DNA from: Pseudomonas viridiflava
Lineage (GTDB): Bacteria > Pseudomonadota > Gammaproteobacteria > Pseudomonadales > Pseudomonadaceae
Assembly: GCF_003702045.1 (NCBI RefSeq)
Contig: NZ_RBTP01000012.1
Location: 806,001 to 870,000 of the forward strand
Length of the DNA: 64,000 bases
Direction of reading: 5' to 3'
In this document: piece by piece, positions 8,282-17,074 of the stretch
How positions within the stretch are numbered: position 1 is the first letter of the stretch
Layout: every line of letters begins with the position of its first letter
Notes under the pieces: model-generated
The model's database searches: none
Seen by the model: only the letters and a program-made list of their open reading frames with translations
What the model was told of the DNA's origin: nothing
Translations under genes and position numbers: made by a program

Positions 8282-9310
8282 GTGGAGTTCGTTGTCGATT
8301 ACGCCAGTTTTCTGGCCAAGACCGTCACGCTGGTGATTGCCATCGTGGTGGTGCTGGTTGCCATCGCGTCAATGCGGGGCAAGGGACGTCGCAAAACGGC
8401 CGGGCAACTTCAGGTCACCCGGCTCAATGATTTCTACAAAGGGCTTCGCGAGCGCCTTGAGCAATCCCTGCTGGGCAAGGAGAGCCTCAAAGCGTTGCGC
8501 AAGGAGCAGGCCAAAACCCTGAAAAAAGAAAAGAAGAACAAGCAACAGGCCGAGGCAAAAGCCCGCGTCTATGTGCTGGACTTCGACGGTGACATCAAGG
8601 CCTCTGCGAACGAAAGCATGCGTCACGAAATTACGGCCTTGCTGACCCTGGCCACCGACAAGGATGAAGTGGTGCTGCGCCTTGAAAGCGGTGGGGGTAT
8701 GGTTCATAGCTACGGCCTGGCCTCTTCGCAATTGGCGCGCATCCGGCAGGCGGGTATTCCGCTGACCATCTGCATCGACAAGGTTGCGGCCAGCGGCGGC
8801 TACATGATGGCGTGTATTGGCAACAAGATCATCAGCGCACCGTTCGCGATTCTGGGGTCCATCGGCGTCGTTGCGCAGTTGCCCAACGTGAACCGTCTGC
8901 TGAAGAAGCACGACATCGATTTCGAAGTGCTGACGGCGGGTGAGTACAAGCGCACGCTGACCGTGTTTGGCGAAAACACCGAGAAGGGCCGGGAGAAGTT
9001 TCAGCAGGATCTGGACATCACTCACGACCTGTTCAAGAACTTCGTTGCCAGCTATCGTCCGCAACTGTCCATTGATGAAGTGGCGACCGGTGAGGTCTGG
9101 CTGGGCATGGCTGCGCTGGACAAGCAACTGGTCGATGAACTTAAGACCAGTGACGAGTACCTGGCCGAACGCGCCAAGGAAGCGGACGTTTTCCACCTGC
9201 ATTACGTGCAGCGCAAGAGCCTGCAGGAACGCATGGGTATGGCGGCGGCGGCATCGGCAGACAGCTTGATGGCCAAGTGGTGGGGGCGATTGACGCAGCA
9301 GCGGTTCTGA
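8282..9310 (+). CDS. sohB: Inner-membrane peptidase SohB (family S49)
   Basis: A 342-residue signal-peptide-peptidase-like protease. One N-terminal membrane segment (about residues 15-30) is followed by a Lys-rich charged stretch (70-93), then the S49 domain. The nucleophile is Ser171 in KVAASGGYMMA and the general base Lys223 in GEYKRTLT; the 52-residue spacing equals that of Bacillus SppA. The start is GTG at 8282 with GAGGAA upstream. It stands alone between a divergent phosphatase and a bidirectional terminator. Confidence 0.94.
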   Translation: MEFVVDYASFLAKTVTLVIAIVVVLVAIASMRGKGRRKTAGQLQVTRLNDFYKGLRERLEQSLLGKESLKALRKEQAKTLKKEKKNKQQAEAKARVYVLDFDGDIKASANESMRHEITALLTLATDKDEVVLRLESGGGMVHSYGLASSQLARIRQAGIPLTICIDKVAASGGYMMACIGNKIISAPFAILGSIGVVAQLPNVNRLLKKHDIDFEVLTAGEYKRTLTVFGENTEKGREKFQQDLDITHDLFKNFVASYRPQLSIDEVATGEVWLGMAALDKQLVDELKTSDEYLAERAKEADVFHLHYVQRKSLQERMGMAAAASADSLMAKWWGRLTQQRF

Positions 9311-9332
9311 TAACAGCCCGGTTCTGCAAATG

Positions 9333-9368
9333 AAAAGCCCGGACCTTCAATGAAGGCCCGGGCTTTTT
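9333..9368. terminator. Bidirectional terminator between sohB and the DUF934 gene
   Basis: The stem AAAAGCCCGG / CCGGGCTTTT, extended by CCTTC / GAAGG around an AAT loop, ends in TTTTT on the plus strand and TTTT on the minus strand. It sits between two convergent genes. Confidence 0.88.
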
Positions 9369-9389
9369 GGTATCACCGGATCAGCGTAA

Positions 9390-9884
9390 TCAGCGGCGAC
9401 GGAACAGGGGCAGCGGCTCGTCGGTGGCGGCCTGATAAGTCACTGAGAAATCCTTCAGGCCCTCCAGCGCTTCGTACGGGTCTTTGTCGGCACGTACCGC
9501 AAACGCATCGAAGCCGCAGCGGCGCATGTAGAACAACTGGTCACGGAGCACATCGCCAATGGCGCGCAGCTCGCCCTTGTAGCCGTAACGGTCGCGCAGC
9601 AGGCGGGCGTTGGAAAAGTTGCGCCCATCGGTAAACGCCGGGAAATTCAGGGCAATGACCTGAAACTGATCGACGTCGTCACCGATTTCTTCGGCTTCTT
9701 CGTCGCTGTCCAGCCATACACCCAATCCGCCGTCGCGAGCCTTGAGGGCGTGACCGTGCTCGCGCCACAGCACCAACGGCACAATCAGGTCATCGCAGTT
9801 GGACAGGCTGTCGAAGGTCGTATCCTTGGGCAGCAGGTGCCAGGTTTCGTCGATGACTTCGTTGTTCTTAATGATTCGCTGCAT
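9390..9884 (-). CDS. DUF934 protein, sulfite-reduction accessory
   Basis: A 164-residue DUF934 family protein that in many proteobacteria follows the ferredoxin-type nitrite/sulfite reductase gene. Recognisable features are FPAFTDGRNFSNARLLRDRYGY and the ending with VTYQ. Its start codon lies inside the reductase gene (17-nt overlap), which indicates translational coupling. The molecular role is not established; a part in assimilatory sulfite reduction is inferred from constant linkage. The upstream Met ten codons earlier was rejected in favour of MQRII, where family similarity begins. Confidence 0.88.
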   Translation of the reverse strand: MQRIIKNNEVIDETWHLLPKDTTFDSLSNCDDLIVPLVLWREHGHALKARDGGLGVWLDSDEEAEEIGDDVDQFQVIALNFPAFTDGRNFSNARLLRDRYGYKGELRAIGDVLRDQLFYMRRCGFDAFAVRADKDPYEALEGLKDFSVTYQAATDEPLPLFRRR

Positions 9885-11526
9885 AGACGCGCTCCTTGAA
9901 AGGGTCAATGCCAATTCGCTGATAAGTGTCGATGAAGCGCTCGTCTTCGTTGCGTTTCTCGACGTAGACGTCGATCAGCTTCTCGATCACATCGGGCATG
10001 GCGTCCTGAGCGAACGACGGGCCGAGGATCTTGCCCAGGCTGGCGTCGCGGCTGGCGCTGCCCCCCAGCGAAACCTGATAAAACTCTTCGCCTTTCTTGT
10101 CCACGCCCAGAATGCCGATATGGCCAACATGGTGGTGGCCACAGGCGTTCATGCAGCCGGAAATGTTCAGGTCCAGTTCGCCGATGTCGAACAGGTAGTC
10201 CAGATCATCGAAGCGACGCTGGATCGATTCTGCAATCGGGATCGACTTGGCGTTGGCCAGCGAGCAGAAGTCGCCGCCCGGGCAGCAGATGATGTCGGTC
10301 AGCAAGCCGATGTTCGGTGTCGCGAAGCCGTTTTCACGCAGCTCGTTCCACAACGTGAACAGTTCGGTCTGCTCGACGTCCGCCAGAATGATGTTCTGCT
10401 CGTGGGAGGTACGCAGTTCGCCAAAGCTGTAGCGATCGGCCAGATCGGCGATGGCGTCCAACTGTTTGTCGGTCACATCACCCGGTGCAACGCCGGTCGG
10501 TTTGAGCGACAGGGTGACGGCCACATAGCCAGGCTTCTTGTGCGCGAACACGTTGCGTTGACGCCAGCGAGCGAAGCCTGGGTGCTGGCCATCCAGCGCG
10601 GCCAATTCGGCGTGCTGATCGGCCAGAGCCTTGTATTGCGGGTCGATGAAATGCTTCGAAACGCGCTCAACCTCGGCTTCGGTCAGTGTGGTCTGGCCGC
10701 CGCGCAGGTGAGTCATTTCCGCTTCGACTTTCTCGGCGAACACTTCAGGGGTCAGCGCCTTGACCAGGATTTTGATCCGCGCCTTGTACTTGTTGTCACG
10801 ACGGCCATAGCGGTTGTACACACGCAGGATGGCGTCCAGATAACTCAACAGGTCCTGCCACGGCAGGAATTCATTGATGAAGGCGCCGACGACCGGCGTA
10901 CGGCCGAGTCCACCGCCGACCAACACGCGAAAACCCAACTCGCCGGCTTCGTTGCGCAGCGGCTCAAGGCCGATGTCATGCACTTCGATGGCTGCGCGGT
11001 CGCCGCTTGAACCATTGATCGCAATCTTGAACTTGCGCGGCAGGTAGGCGAATTCTGGATGGAAGGTCGTCCACTGACGCACGATTTCGCACCACGGACG
11101 AGGATCGACCAGCTCATCTGCGGCAACGCCGGCAAACTGATCGGTGGTCACGTTGCGCAGGCAATTGCCGCTGGTCTGGATGGCGTGCATCTGCACGGTG
11201 GCCAGTTCAGCCAGAATGTCCGGTACGTCTTCCAGGGCAGGCCAGTTGAACTGCACGTTCTGGCGGGTGCTGATGTGGGCGTAACCCTTGTCGAAATCGC
11301 GGGCAATCTTCGCCATCATGCGGGCCTGGCGCGACGTCAGTTGGCCATAAGGAACGGCCACACGCAGCATCGGTGCGAAACGCTGGACATACAAACCGTT
11401 TTGCAGGCGCAACGGTCGAAACTCTTCCTCGCTCAGTTCCCCGGCCAGGTAGCGTCGGGTCTGATCCCGGAACTGCTTGACGCGGTCCTCGATGATCCTC
11501 TGATCGTAATCGTCGTATACGTACAT
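9868..11526 (-). CDS. cysI: Nitrite/sulfite reductase (assimilatory sulfite reductase hemoprotein)
   Basis: A 552-residue siroheme/[4Fe-4S] enzyme that reduces sulfite to sulfide for cysteine synthesis. Two ferredoxin-like half domains are seen, each with a siroheme-contact segment (STRQNVQFNW and SHEQNIILADV). The cluster ligands are CCPGGDFC and GCMNACG (Cys-x5-Cys and Cys-x3-Cys), and TSGNCLRNVT is a siroheme/substrate motif. The length and the monomeric two-repeat layout match the ferredoxin- or NADPH-linked Pseudomonas CysI. It is the first gene of a two-gene operon with the DUF934 protein. A sulfur-responsive regulator such as CysB is expected but not proven. Confidence 0.93.
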   Translation of the reverse strand: MYVYDDYDQRIIEDRVKQFRDQTRRYLAGELSEEEFRPLRLQNGLYVQRFAPMLRVAVPYGQLTSRQARMMAKIARDFDKGYAHISTRQNVQFNWPALEDVPDILAELATVQMHAIQTSGNCLRNVTTDQFAGVAADELVDPRPWCEIVRQWTTFHPEFAYLPRKFKIAINGSSGDRAAIEVHDIGLEPLRNEAGELGFRVLVGGGLGRTPVVGAFINEFLPWQDLLSYLDAILRVYNRYGRRDNKYKARIKILVKALTPEVFAEKVEAEMTHLRGGQTTLTEAEVERVSKHFIDPQYKALADQHAELAALDGQHPGFARWRQRNVFAHKKPGYVAVTLSLKPTGVAPGDVTDKQLDAIADLADRYSFGELRTSHEQNIILADVEQTELFTLWNELRENGFATPNIGLLTDIICCPGGDFCSLANAKSIPIAESIQRRFDDLDYLFDIGELDLNISGCMNACGHHHVGHIGILGVDKKGEEFYQVSLGGSASRDASLGKILGPSFAQDAMPDVIEKLIDVYVEKRNEDERFIDTYQRIGIDPFKERVYAANH

Positions 11527-11661
11527 ATAGGTCCTGTTCTCAGGCTTCGTAATGAAGCCGTGCCTCTAATGGGCATTGCTTCATCTGATCAATTCTGCGC
11601 GCACGGTCGCGCACTCCCTACGGAGCGGAGGCGAAGATAGCAGTTCGCGGATATCGATAAA

Positions 11662-11689
11662 AGTGATGTTTATATATATGCAAATCACT
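11662..11689. promoter_or_regulatory. AGTGAT-N16-ATCACT inverted repeat in the cysI / small-peptide divergent region
   Basis: The 311-nt gap 11527-11837 holds no gene. Its one striking element is a perfect 6-bp inverted repeat around a TATATATA core, 135-162 nt upstream of cysI. It may be an operator for a LysR-type sulfur regulator or part of the cysI promoter; the sequence alone does not decide. Confidence 0.35.
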
Positions 11690-11837
11690 AAAAGCGATAA
11701 GCAATGAGGCACGCCAGGCAAGACCCTGCTTGCTGTGTGGGCAAGTATCGGCTTAACTGGTTTCTGACCGATGCCTGAAGATCCTGCTTCAGTCTTTTCA
11801 TGTGCAATCACCCATAAGACCGACAAGAGGCGATGCG

Positions 11838-11951
11838 ATGAGTAAGCACCCTAAAACGACTAAACCCGACAGCTCCGTTGATGCCTGGGCGATTCTTTTC
11901 ATTATCCTGTTGGCTGTCGGTGCGGCTGTGTTCTGGATCAGCGGAAGATAG
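11838..11951 (+). CDS. 37-residue single-pass membrane peptide
   Basis: A short frame with ATG at 11838 and TAG at 11949-11951, preceded by AAGAGG at a 7-nt distance. The peptide has a polar, Lys-rich N-terminus (MSKHPKTTKPDSSVD), a hydrophobic helix of about 20 residues (from AWAILFIILL to AVFW), and a short basic tail ISGR. This N-in single-span layout, good ribosome site and GC-rich third positions support translation. Function unknown. It lies between the divergent cysI operon and the binding-protein gene, with about 100 nt to the latter. Confidence 0.65.
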   Translation: MSKHPKTTKPDSSVDAWAILFIILLAVGAAVFWISGR

Positions 11952-12051
11952 GTGGCGCACAAAGAATTGTCTGCGCGCCCTCCAGCACCCTGCAGTTGCA
12001 GCCGATAGATCTGCCATAGCGCAATCATTCTGTTGCTCAAGGTCTGGATAT

Positions 12052-13152
12052 ATGAAGGTGTCAGTGGTCCGTCTGGCAGTCCTGCTGGGCTGCATGTGGG
12101 CGAGTTCGGCGTGGGCAGCGACGGTCGTATTTATCAGCCCCGGCACGGAAAGCGACGGCTATTGGCGCAGCTATGTCCGTGTCATGCAGTCGGCGGCTCG
12201 CACGACGGGCATGACATTGACCGTGCTGTATTCCGATCGGGACACCCGCAAATTGCTGGCGATGGCGCGCGAAACGTTGCAAGGCAGTTCGCGTCCCGAC
12301 TATCTCGTGTTCTCAAACGAGCTCAACGTCGCGCCTGAGATTCTCAGGTTGTCGTTGGGCAGTCGCGTAAAACTGTTTGCCGTCAATAACACCCTGACAG
12401 CGGATCAGGTACGCATTCTGGGTGATCTTCCCACGCGTTATCCGGACTTCATCGGCAGCCTGGTCGGTAACGATGAAGAGGGCGGTTACCTGACGGCCAA
12501 ACGCCTGATCAGCCTGTATCCGCACCCTGCGCCGGGTGAAGTGATCGAGATGCTGGCTTTTTCCGGCACCAGTACCACGCCGGTTTCTCTGTACCGTGAG
12601 CAAGGCTTGCGCCGTGCGCTCTCTGAGCACCCCGAAGTCCATTTACGGCAGATTGTGTTGGGAGGCTGGCAGCGACATCGCGCGCTGGAGCAGGCGCGCG
12701 TGCTGTTCAACCGTTATCCCGATATTCGCCTGATCTGGTCCGCCAATGAGCAAATGGCCTTTGGGGCTATGGATGCGTTGCGGGAGCGGGGTGGCCAGCC
12801 GGGCCGGGATATGCTCTTCAGCGCCATTAATGGCACATCAATGTCGCTTCAGGCGCAACTGGAAGGGCGTCTTAGTGTGGTTGCCACTGGCCATTTCACG
12901 CTGGGTGGCTGGGCGATCATCCTGCTGCATCGCTACGACACGGCGCATCGGCAAACCCGCATGCAGACGGGGGCCAGAACCGTTGAAGTGCTGCATCTGG
13001 TTGAGCGAGAGGATGCTAAACGGTTTCTGGAGGCCACTCGCGGCGAAGGCTACCGGCTCGACGTTCAGGCGTTCAACGTGAACGCGTCAGGCGAAGACTC
13101 GCCGTTTTCCCTGAAAAACATGCTGCCGACCGGTCAGCCCAACGCCAGATAA
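12052..13152 (+). CDS. Periplasmic binding protein, sugar-ABC type (type 1 PBP fold), orphan
   Basis: A 366-residue protein with a clear signal peptide (MKVSVVRLAVLLGCMWASSAWA). The mature part is a type-1 periplasmic binding protein, with VVFISPGTESDGYWRSYVRVMQ at the start and the hinge region LIWSANEQMAFGAMDALRERG. No permease or ATPase genes are next to it, so it may act as the sensor input of a receptor or pair with transporter genes elsewhere. The ATG at 12052 begins the signal peptide; upstream codons in frame are not conserved. The ligand is unknown. Confidence 0.82.
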   Translation: MKVSVVRLAVLLGCMWASSAWAATVVFISPGTESDGYWRSYVRVMQSAARTTGMTLTVLYSDRDTRKLLAMARETLQGSSRPDYLVFSNELNVAPEILRLSLGSRVKLFAVNNTLTADQVRILGDLPTRYPDFIGSLVGNDEEGGYLTAKRLISLYPHPAPGEVIEMLAFSGTSTTPVSLYREQGLRRALSEHPEVHLRQIVLGGWQRHRALEQARVLFNRYPDIRLIWSANEQMAFGAMDALRERGGQPGRDMLFSAINGTSMSLQAQLEGRLSVVATGHFTLGGWAIILLHRYDTAHRQTRMQTGARTVEVLHLVEREDAKRFLEATRGEGYRLDVQAFNVNASGEDSPFSLKNMLPTGQPNAR

Positions 13153-13160
13153 AGCAATTC

Positions 13161-13181
13161 GTCGCCGGATTGCCCGGCGAC
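13161..13181. terminator. GC-rich hairpin between convergent genes
   Basis: An 8-bp perfect stem GTCGCCGG / CCGGCGAC lies between the ends of the binding-protein gene and metH. It has no T run, so it may be an mRNA 3'-end stabiliser or a weak terminator. Confidence 0.45.
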
Positions 13182-13198
13182 GCTCTGACGTTGCGCGG

Positions 13199-16100
13199 TT
13201 ACTCGTCGTAGCCCAGGTTCGGGGCCAGCCAGCGCTCGGTCACGCTCAAGTCCTGGCCTTTACGAGCGGTGTAGCTCTCGATCTGATCCTTGTCGATCTT
13301 GCCGACCGCGAAGTACTGCGCCTGCGGGTGGGCAAAGTACCAGCCGCTGACGGCCGCCGCAGGGAACATGGCGTAGTGCTCGGTCAGGAACACGCCGCTG
13401 CGGCCTGGTGTATGTTCAGGCGTACCTTCAGGCAACGGGTCTAGCAGGGTGAACAGGGTGCCTTTTTCGGTGTGGTCCGGGCAGGCCGGATACCCCGGAG
13501 CAGGGCGGATGCCCATGTACTGCTCTTTAATGAGCGCCTCGTTGTCCAGCGCCTCGTCCTTTGCATAGCCCCAGTAATCCTTGCGTACCTGCTGGTGCAG
13601 CCATTCGGCGCAAGCCTCGGCAAGGCGGTCGGCCAAGGCCTTGACCATGATCGAGTTGTAGTCGTCGCCGTTGTCCTGGTAAGCCTTGGCCACTTCTTCG
13701 GCACCGATGCCGGCAGTGGTGATGAAGCCTCCGATGTAGTCGGTCAGGCCGCTGCTCTTGGGTGCGACGAAGTCCGCCAGCGAGAAGTTCGGCTTGCCGT
13801 CGGGCTTGATGGTCTGCTGGCGCAGGTGATGCAGCTTTGCCAGCGGCTTGCCGTCGTCGCCATAGACTTCCAGGTCGTCGTGATCGACCTGATTGGCGGG
13901 CCAGAAGCCGAACACGGCGCGAGCGCTGATGAGCTTTTCGTCGATCAGCTTGCGCAGCATCTGCTGGGCATCGGCGAACAGCGCGGTGGCGGCCTCGCCC
14001 ACGACCTCGTCGGTCAGAATGCGCGGGTATTTGCCCGCCAGGTCCCAGGAGATGAAGAACGGCGTCCAGTCGATATAGTCGGCCAGTACGTTCAGGTCGA
14101 TGTCGTTCAGCACGCGAGTGCCGGTAAACGTCGGCTGGGCAGGGGTGTAATTTTCCCAGTCGAACTGTGGCTTCTTCGCCACCGCGGCACCGTAGCTCAG
14201 GCGCTCTGTGCGCGAGCTGCGGGCCGAGGTGCGCTCGCGCACTTCGATGTATTCCAGGCGCGTCTTCTCGATGAACGCAGGCTTGAGCTCCTTGGACAGC
14301 AACTGAGTGGCAACGCCCACGGCACGGGAGGCGTCGGTGACGTAGATCACCGCATCGTTGCTGTACTTGGGTTCGATCTTGACAGCAGTGTGCGCCTTGG
14401 AGGTGGTCGCGCCGCCGATCATCAGCGGCAAGTGGAAGTCCTGACGCTGCATTTCCCGGGCGACATGGACCATTTCGTCAAGCGACGGGGTGATCAGCCC
14501 GGACAAACCAATGATGTCGCACTTTTCTTCGCGGGCCACCTGCAGGATTTTCTCTGCGGGGACCATCACACCCAGGTCGACGATGTCGTAGCCGTTGCAA
14601 CCCAGCACCACGCCAACGATGTTCTTGCCGATGTCATGCACGTCACCCTTGACCGTGGCCATCAGGATCTTGCCCTTGGCTTCCGGCTTGTCACCTTTTT
14701 CCAGCTCGATGAACGGGATCAGGTGCGCCACGGCCTGTTTCATCACGCGGGCGGATTTGACCACCTGCGGGAGGAACATCTTGCCAGAGCCGAACAGATC
14801 GCCGACCACGTTCATGCCCGACATCAGCGGGCCTTCGATCACCTCGATAGGACGGTTGAACGACTGGCGAGACTCCTCGGTGTCTTCCACGATATGCGTG
14901 GTGATGCCTTTAACCAGAGCATGTTCCAGGCGCTGATTGACCGGCCAGTTACGCCACTCTTCGGTTTCCGCTTCCTTGACGCTGCCATCGCCCTTGAATT
15001 TGTCGGCAATCGCCAGCAACGCGTCGGTGCCGTCGGCTGTGCGGTTGAGTACCACGTCTTCCACGCAGTCGCGCAGCTCTGCCGGGATCTGGTCGTAGAT
15101 TTCCAGCTGCCCGGCGTTGACGATACCCATGCTGAGGCCGTTGCGGATCGCATGCAGGAGGAACACCGAGTGAATCGCCTCGCGCACCGGGTTGTTGCCC
15201 CGGAAAGAGAACGACACGTTGGACACTCCACCCGACGTCAGTGCATAGGGCAGCTCGTCGCGGATGTAGGCACAGGCGTTGATGAAGTCGACCGCGTAGT
15301 TGTTGTGCTCTTCGATGCCGGTGGCAATGGCGAAGATGTTGGGGTCGAAGATGATGTCTTCAGGCGGAAAGCCCACTTCGTTGACCAGAATGTCGTAGGA
15401 GCGTTTGCAGATTTCCTTCTTGCGCGCCTCGGTGTCGGCCTGGCCCTGTTCATCGAAGGCCATGACCACCACGGCAGCGCCGTAACGTTTGCACAGCCTG
15501 GCGTGATGAATGAACTGCTCGACGCCTTCCTTCATGCTGATGGAGTTGACGATGCCCTTGCCCTGAATGCATTTGAGGCCCGCCTCTATCACTTCCCATT
15601 TGGAGGAGTCGATCATGATCGGCACGCGAGAGATATCCGGCTCGCCTGCTATCAGGTTGAGGAAGGTCACCATCGCCTTCTTCGAATCCAGCATCCCTTC
15701 GTCCATGTTGATGTCGATCACCTGGGCACCGGCCTCGACCTGCTGCAAGGCGACTTCAAGCGCTTCGGTGTAGTTGTCTTCACGAATCAGGCGGGCGAAG
15801 CGGGCTGAGCCGGTGATGTTGGTGCGCTCGCCGACGTTGACGAACAACGACTGGCGATCAATGGTGAAAGGCTCAAGGCCTGACAGGCGACAGGCTTTGG
15901 GAATGTCCGGAATCTGGCGCGGCGCATAACCGGAAACCGCCTGGGCGATGGCCTTGATATGAGCAGGCGTCGTGCCGCAGCAGCCGCCGACGATGTTCAG
16001 AAAACCGCTTTCGGCGAATTCCTCGATGATTTTCGCGGTCTGGCTCGGCAGCTCGTCGTATTCGCCGAAGGCATTGGGCAGGCCGGCGTTCGGGTGTGCG

Positions 16101-16918
16101 GACACATGGGTGTTGGCCTTGTTGGCCAGTTCCTGCAGATAAGGACGCAGTTCGCTGGCACCCAATGCGCAGTTCAGACCCACCGAGATTGGCTTGGCGT
16201 GGCTGATAGAGTTCCAGAACGCCTCGGTGGTCTGTCCGGACAGGGTGCGGCCGGACGCATCGGTGATGGTGCCGGAAATCATGATCGGCAGTTCGAAGCC
16301 CACTTCTTCGAACACACCTTGCACGGCGAAAATCGCGGCTTTGGCGTTGAGGGTATCGAAAATGGTTTCGATCAGGATCAGGTCTGCGCCGCCCTCGATC
16401 AGGCCGCGGGTGGCTTCGGTGTAGTTTTCCACCAGTTCGTCGAAGGTGACGTTGCGATATCCGGGGTTGTTGACGTCGGGCGACAGCGAACAGGTGCGGC
16501 TGGTCGGGCCGAGGACCCCGGCCACGAAGCGCGGCTTGTCCGGGGTTTCCAGAGTCTTCGCATCCGCCACTTTGCGCGCCAGGCGAGCGCCTTCGACGTT
16601 CAGCTCATAGACGATGGATTCCATGCCATAGTCGGCCTGAGAAACCTGAGTGGCGTTGAAGGTGTTGGTCTCAAGGATGTCGGCCCCGGCATCCAGGTAT
16701 TCCTTCTCGATGGCGCCGATGACGTCGGGGCGGGTCAGGATCAACAGGTCGTTGTTGCCTTTGACGTCGCTGGGCCAATCGGCGAAACGCTTGCCGCGAT
16801 AGTCCTGCTCTTCAAGCCTGTAGCTCTGGATCATGGTGCCCATGCCGCCATCAAGGATCAGGATCCTCTGTTTCAGAGCGTTGAGAAAGGCTTGATGGCG
16901 GGCGCTGCGGTCAGACAT
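13199..16918 (-). CDS. metH: Cobalamin-dependent methionine synthase
   Basis: A 1239-residue, four-module enzyme that methylates homocysteine with 5-methyltetrahydrofolate. Module 1 binds homocysteine through zinc, with Cys in VGLNCALG and the pair in VGGCCGTTP. The pterin module carries [11 protein letters not shown] and [10 protein letters not shown]. The cobalamin module has the base-off ligand motif [11 protein letters not shown]. The C-terminal reactivation domain ends with the AdoMet-binding [12 protein letters not shown]. Length matches the E. coli protein (1227). The Met at 16918 is preceded by AGGTAG-like sequence and 16 unconserved codons. No cobalamin riboswitch was seen in the 156-nt gap to cti. 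Confidence 0.97.
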   Translation of the reverse strand: MSDRSARHQAFLNALKQRILILDGGMGTMIQSYRLEEQDYRGKRFADWPSDVKGNNDLLILTRPDVIGAIEKEYLDAGADILETNTFNATQVSQADYGMESIVYELNVEGARLARKVADAKTLETPDKPRFVAGVLGPTSRTCSLSPDVNNPGYRNVTFDELVENYTEATRGLIEGGADLILIETIFDTLNAKAAIFAVQGVFEEVGFELPIMISGTITDASGRTLSGQTTEAFWNSISHAKPISVGLNCALGASELRPYLQELANKANTHVSAHPNAGLPNAFGEYDELPSQTAKIIEEFAESGFLNIVGGCCGTTPAHIKAIAQAVSGYAPRQIPDIPKACRLSGLEPFTIDRQSLFVNVGERTNITGSARFARLIREDNYTEALEVALQQVEAGAQVIDINMDEGMLDSKKAMVTFLNLIAGEPDISRVPIMIDSSKWEVIEAGLKCIQGKGIVNSISMKEGVEQFIHHARLCKRYGAAVVVMAFDEQGQADTEARKKEICKRSYDILVNEVGFPPEDIIFDPNIFAIATGIEEHNNYAVDFINACAYIRDELPYALTSGGVSNVSFSFRGNNPVREAIHSVFLLHAIRNGLSMGIVNAGQLEIYDQIPAELRDCVEDVVLNRTADGTDALLAIADKFKGDGSVKEAETEEWRNWPVNQRLEHALVKGITTHIVEDTEESRQSFNRPIEVIEGPLMSGMNVVGDLFGSGKMFLPQVVKSARVMKQAVAHLIPFIELEKGDKPEAKGKILMATVKGDVHDIGKNIVGVVLGCNGYDIVDLGVMVPAEKILQVAREEKCDIIGLSGLITPSLDEMVHVAREMQRQDFHLPLMIGGATTSKAHTAVKIEPKYSNDAVIYVTDASRAVGVATQLLSKELKPAFIEKTRLEYIEVRERTSARSSRTERLSYGAAVAKKPQFDWENYTPAQPTFTGTRVLNDIDLNVLADYIDWTPFFISWDLAGKYPRILTDEVVGEAATALFADAQQMLRKLIDEKLISARAVFGFWPANQVDHDDLEVYGDDGKPLAKLHHLRQQTIKPDGKPNFSLADFVAPKSSGLTDYIGGFITTAGIGAEEVAKAYQDNGDDYNSIMVKALADRLAEACAEWLHQQVRKDYWGYAKDEALDNEALIKEQYMGIRPAPGYPACPDHTEKGTLFTLLDPLPEGTPEHTPGRSGVFLTEHYAMFPAAAVSGWYFAHPQAQYFAVGKIDKDQIESYTARKGQDLSVTERWLAPNLGYDE

Positions 16919-17074
16919 GAGGGCTACCTTGAGAAGGTCGATACGTAAAGAACGGGATAATAGCAAACCGGAACGGATTTAGTGTTGATCGTGGTTTTGC
17001 ATGAAAATCGTTCATGTTGGTGGCAGGTACACCCTTGTAGAATTGCGCCATTTTACTATCAAGGCTCAGGTGCT

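Noticed and set aside
13472..15808. A 778-codon open frame on the plus strand opposite metH.
   Set aside because: It is the antisense of a well-conserved metH frame; the predicted residues are rich in Val, Asp, His, Gly as expected from a GC-rich shadow and match no family.
16919..17074. Possible cobalamin or SAM riboswitch ahead of metH.
   Set aside because: The gap of 156 nt to cti has no B12-box-like sequence or stem set, and must also hold both promoters.
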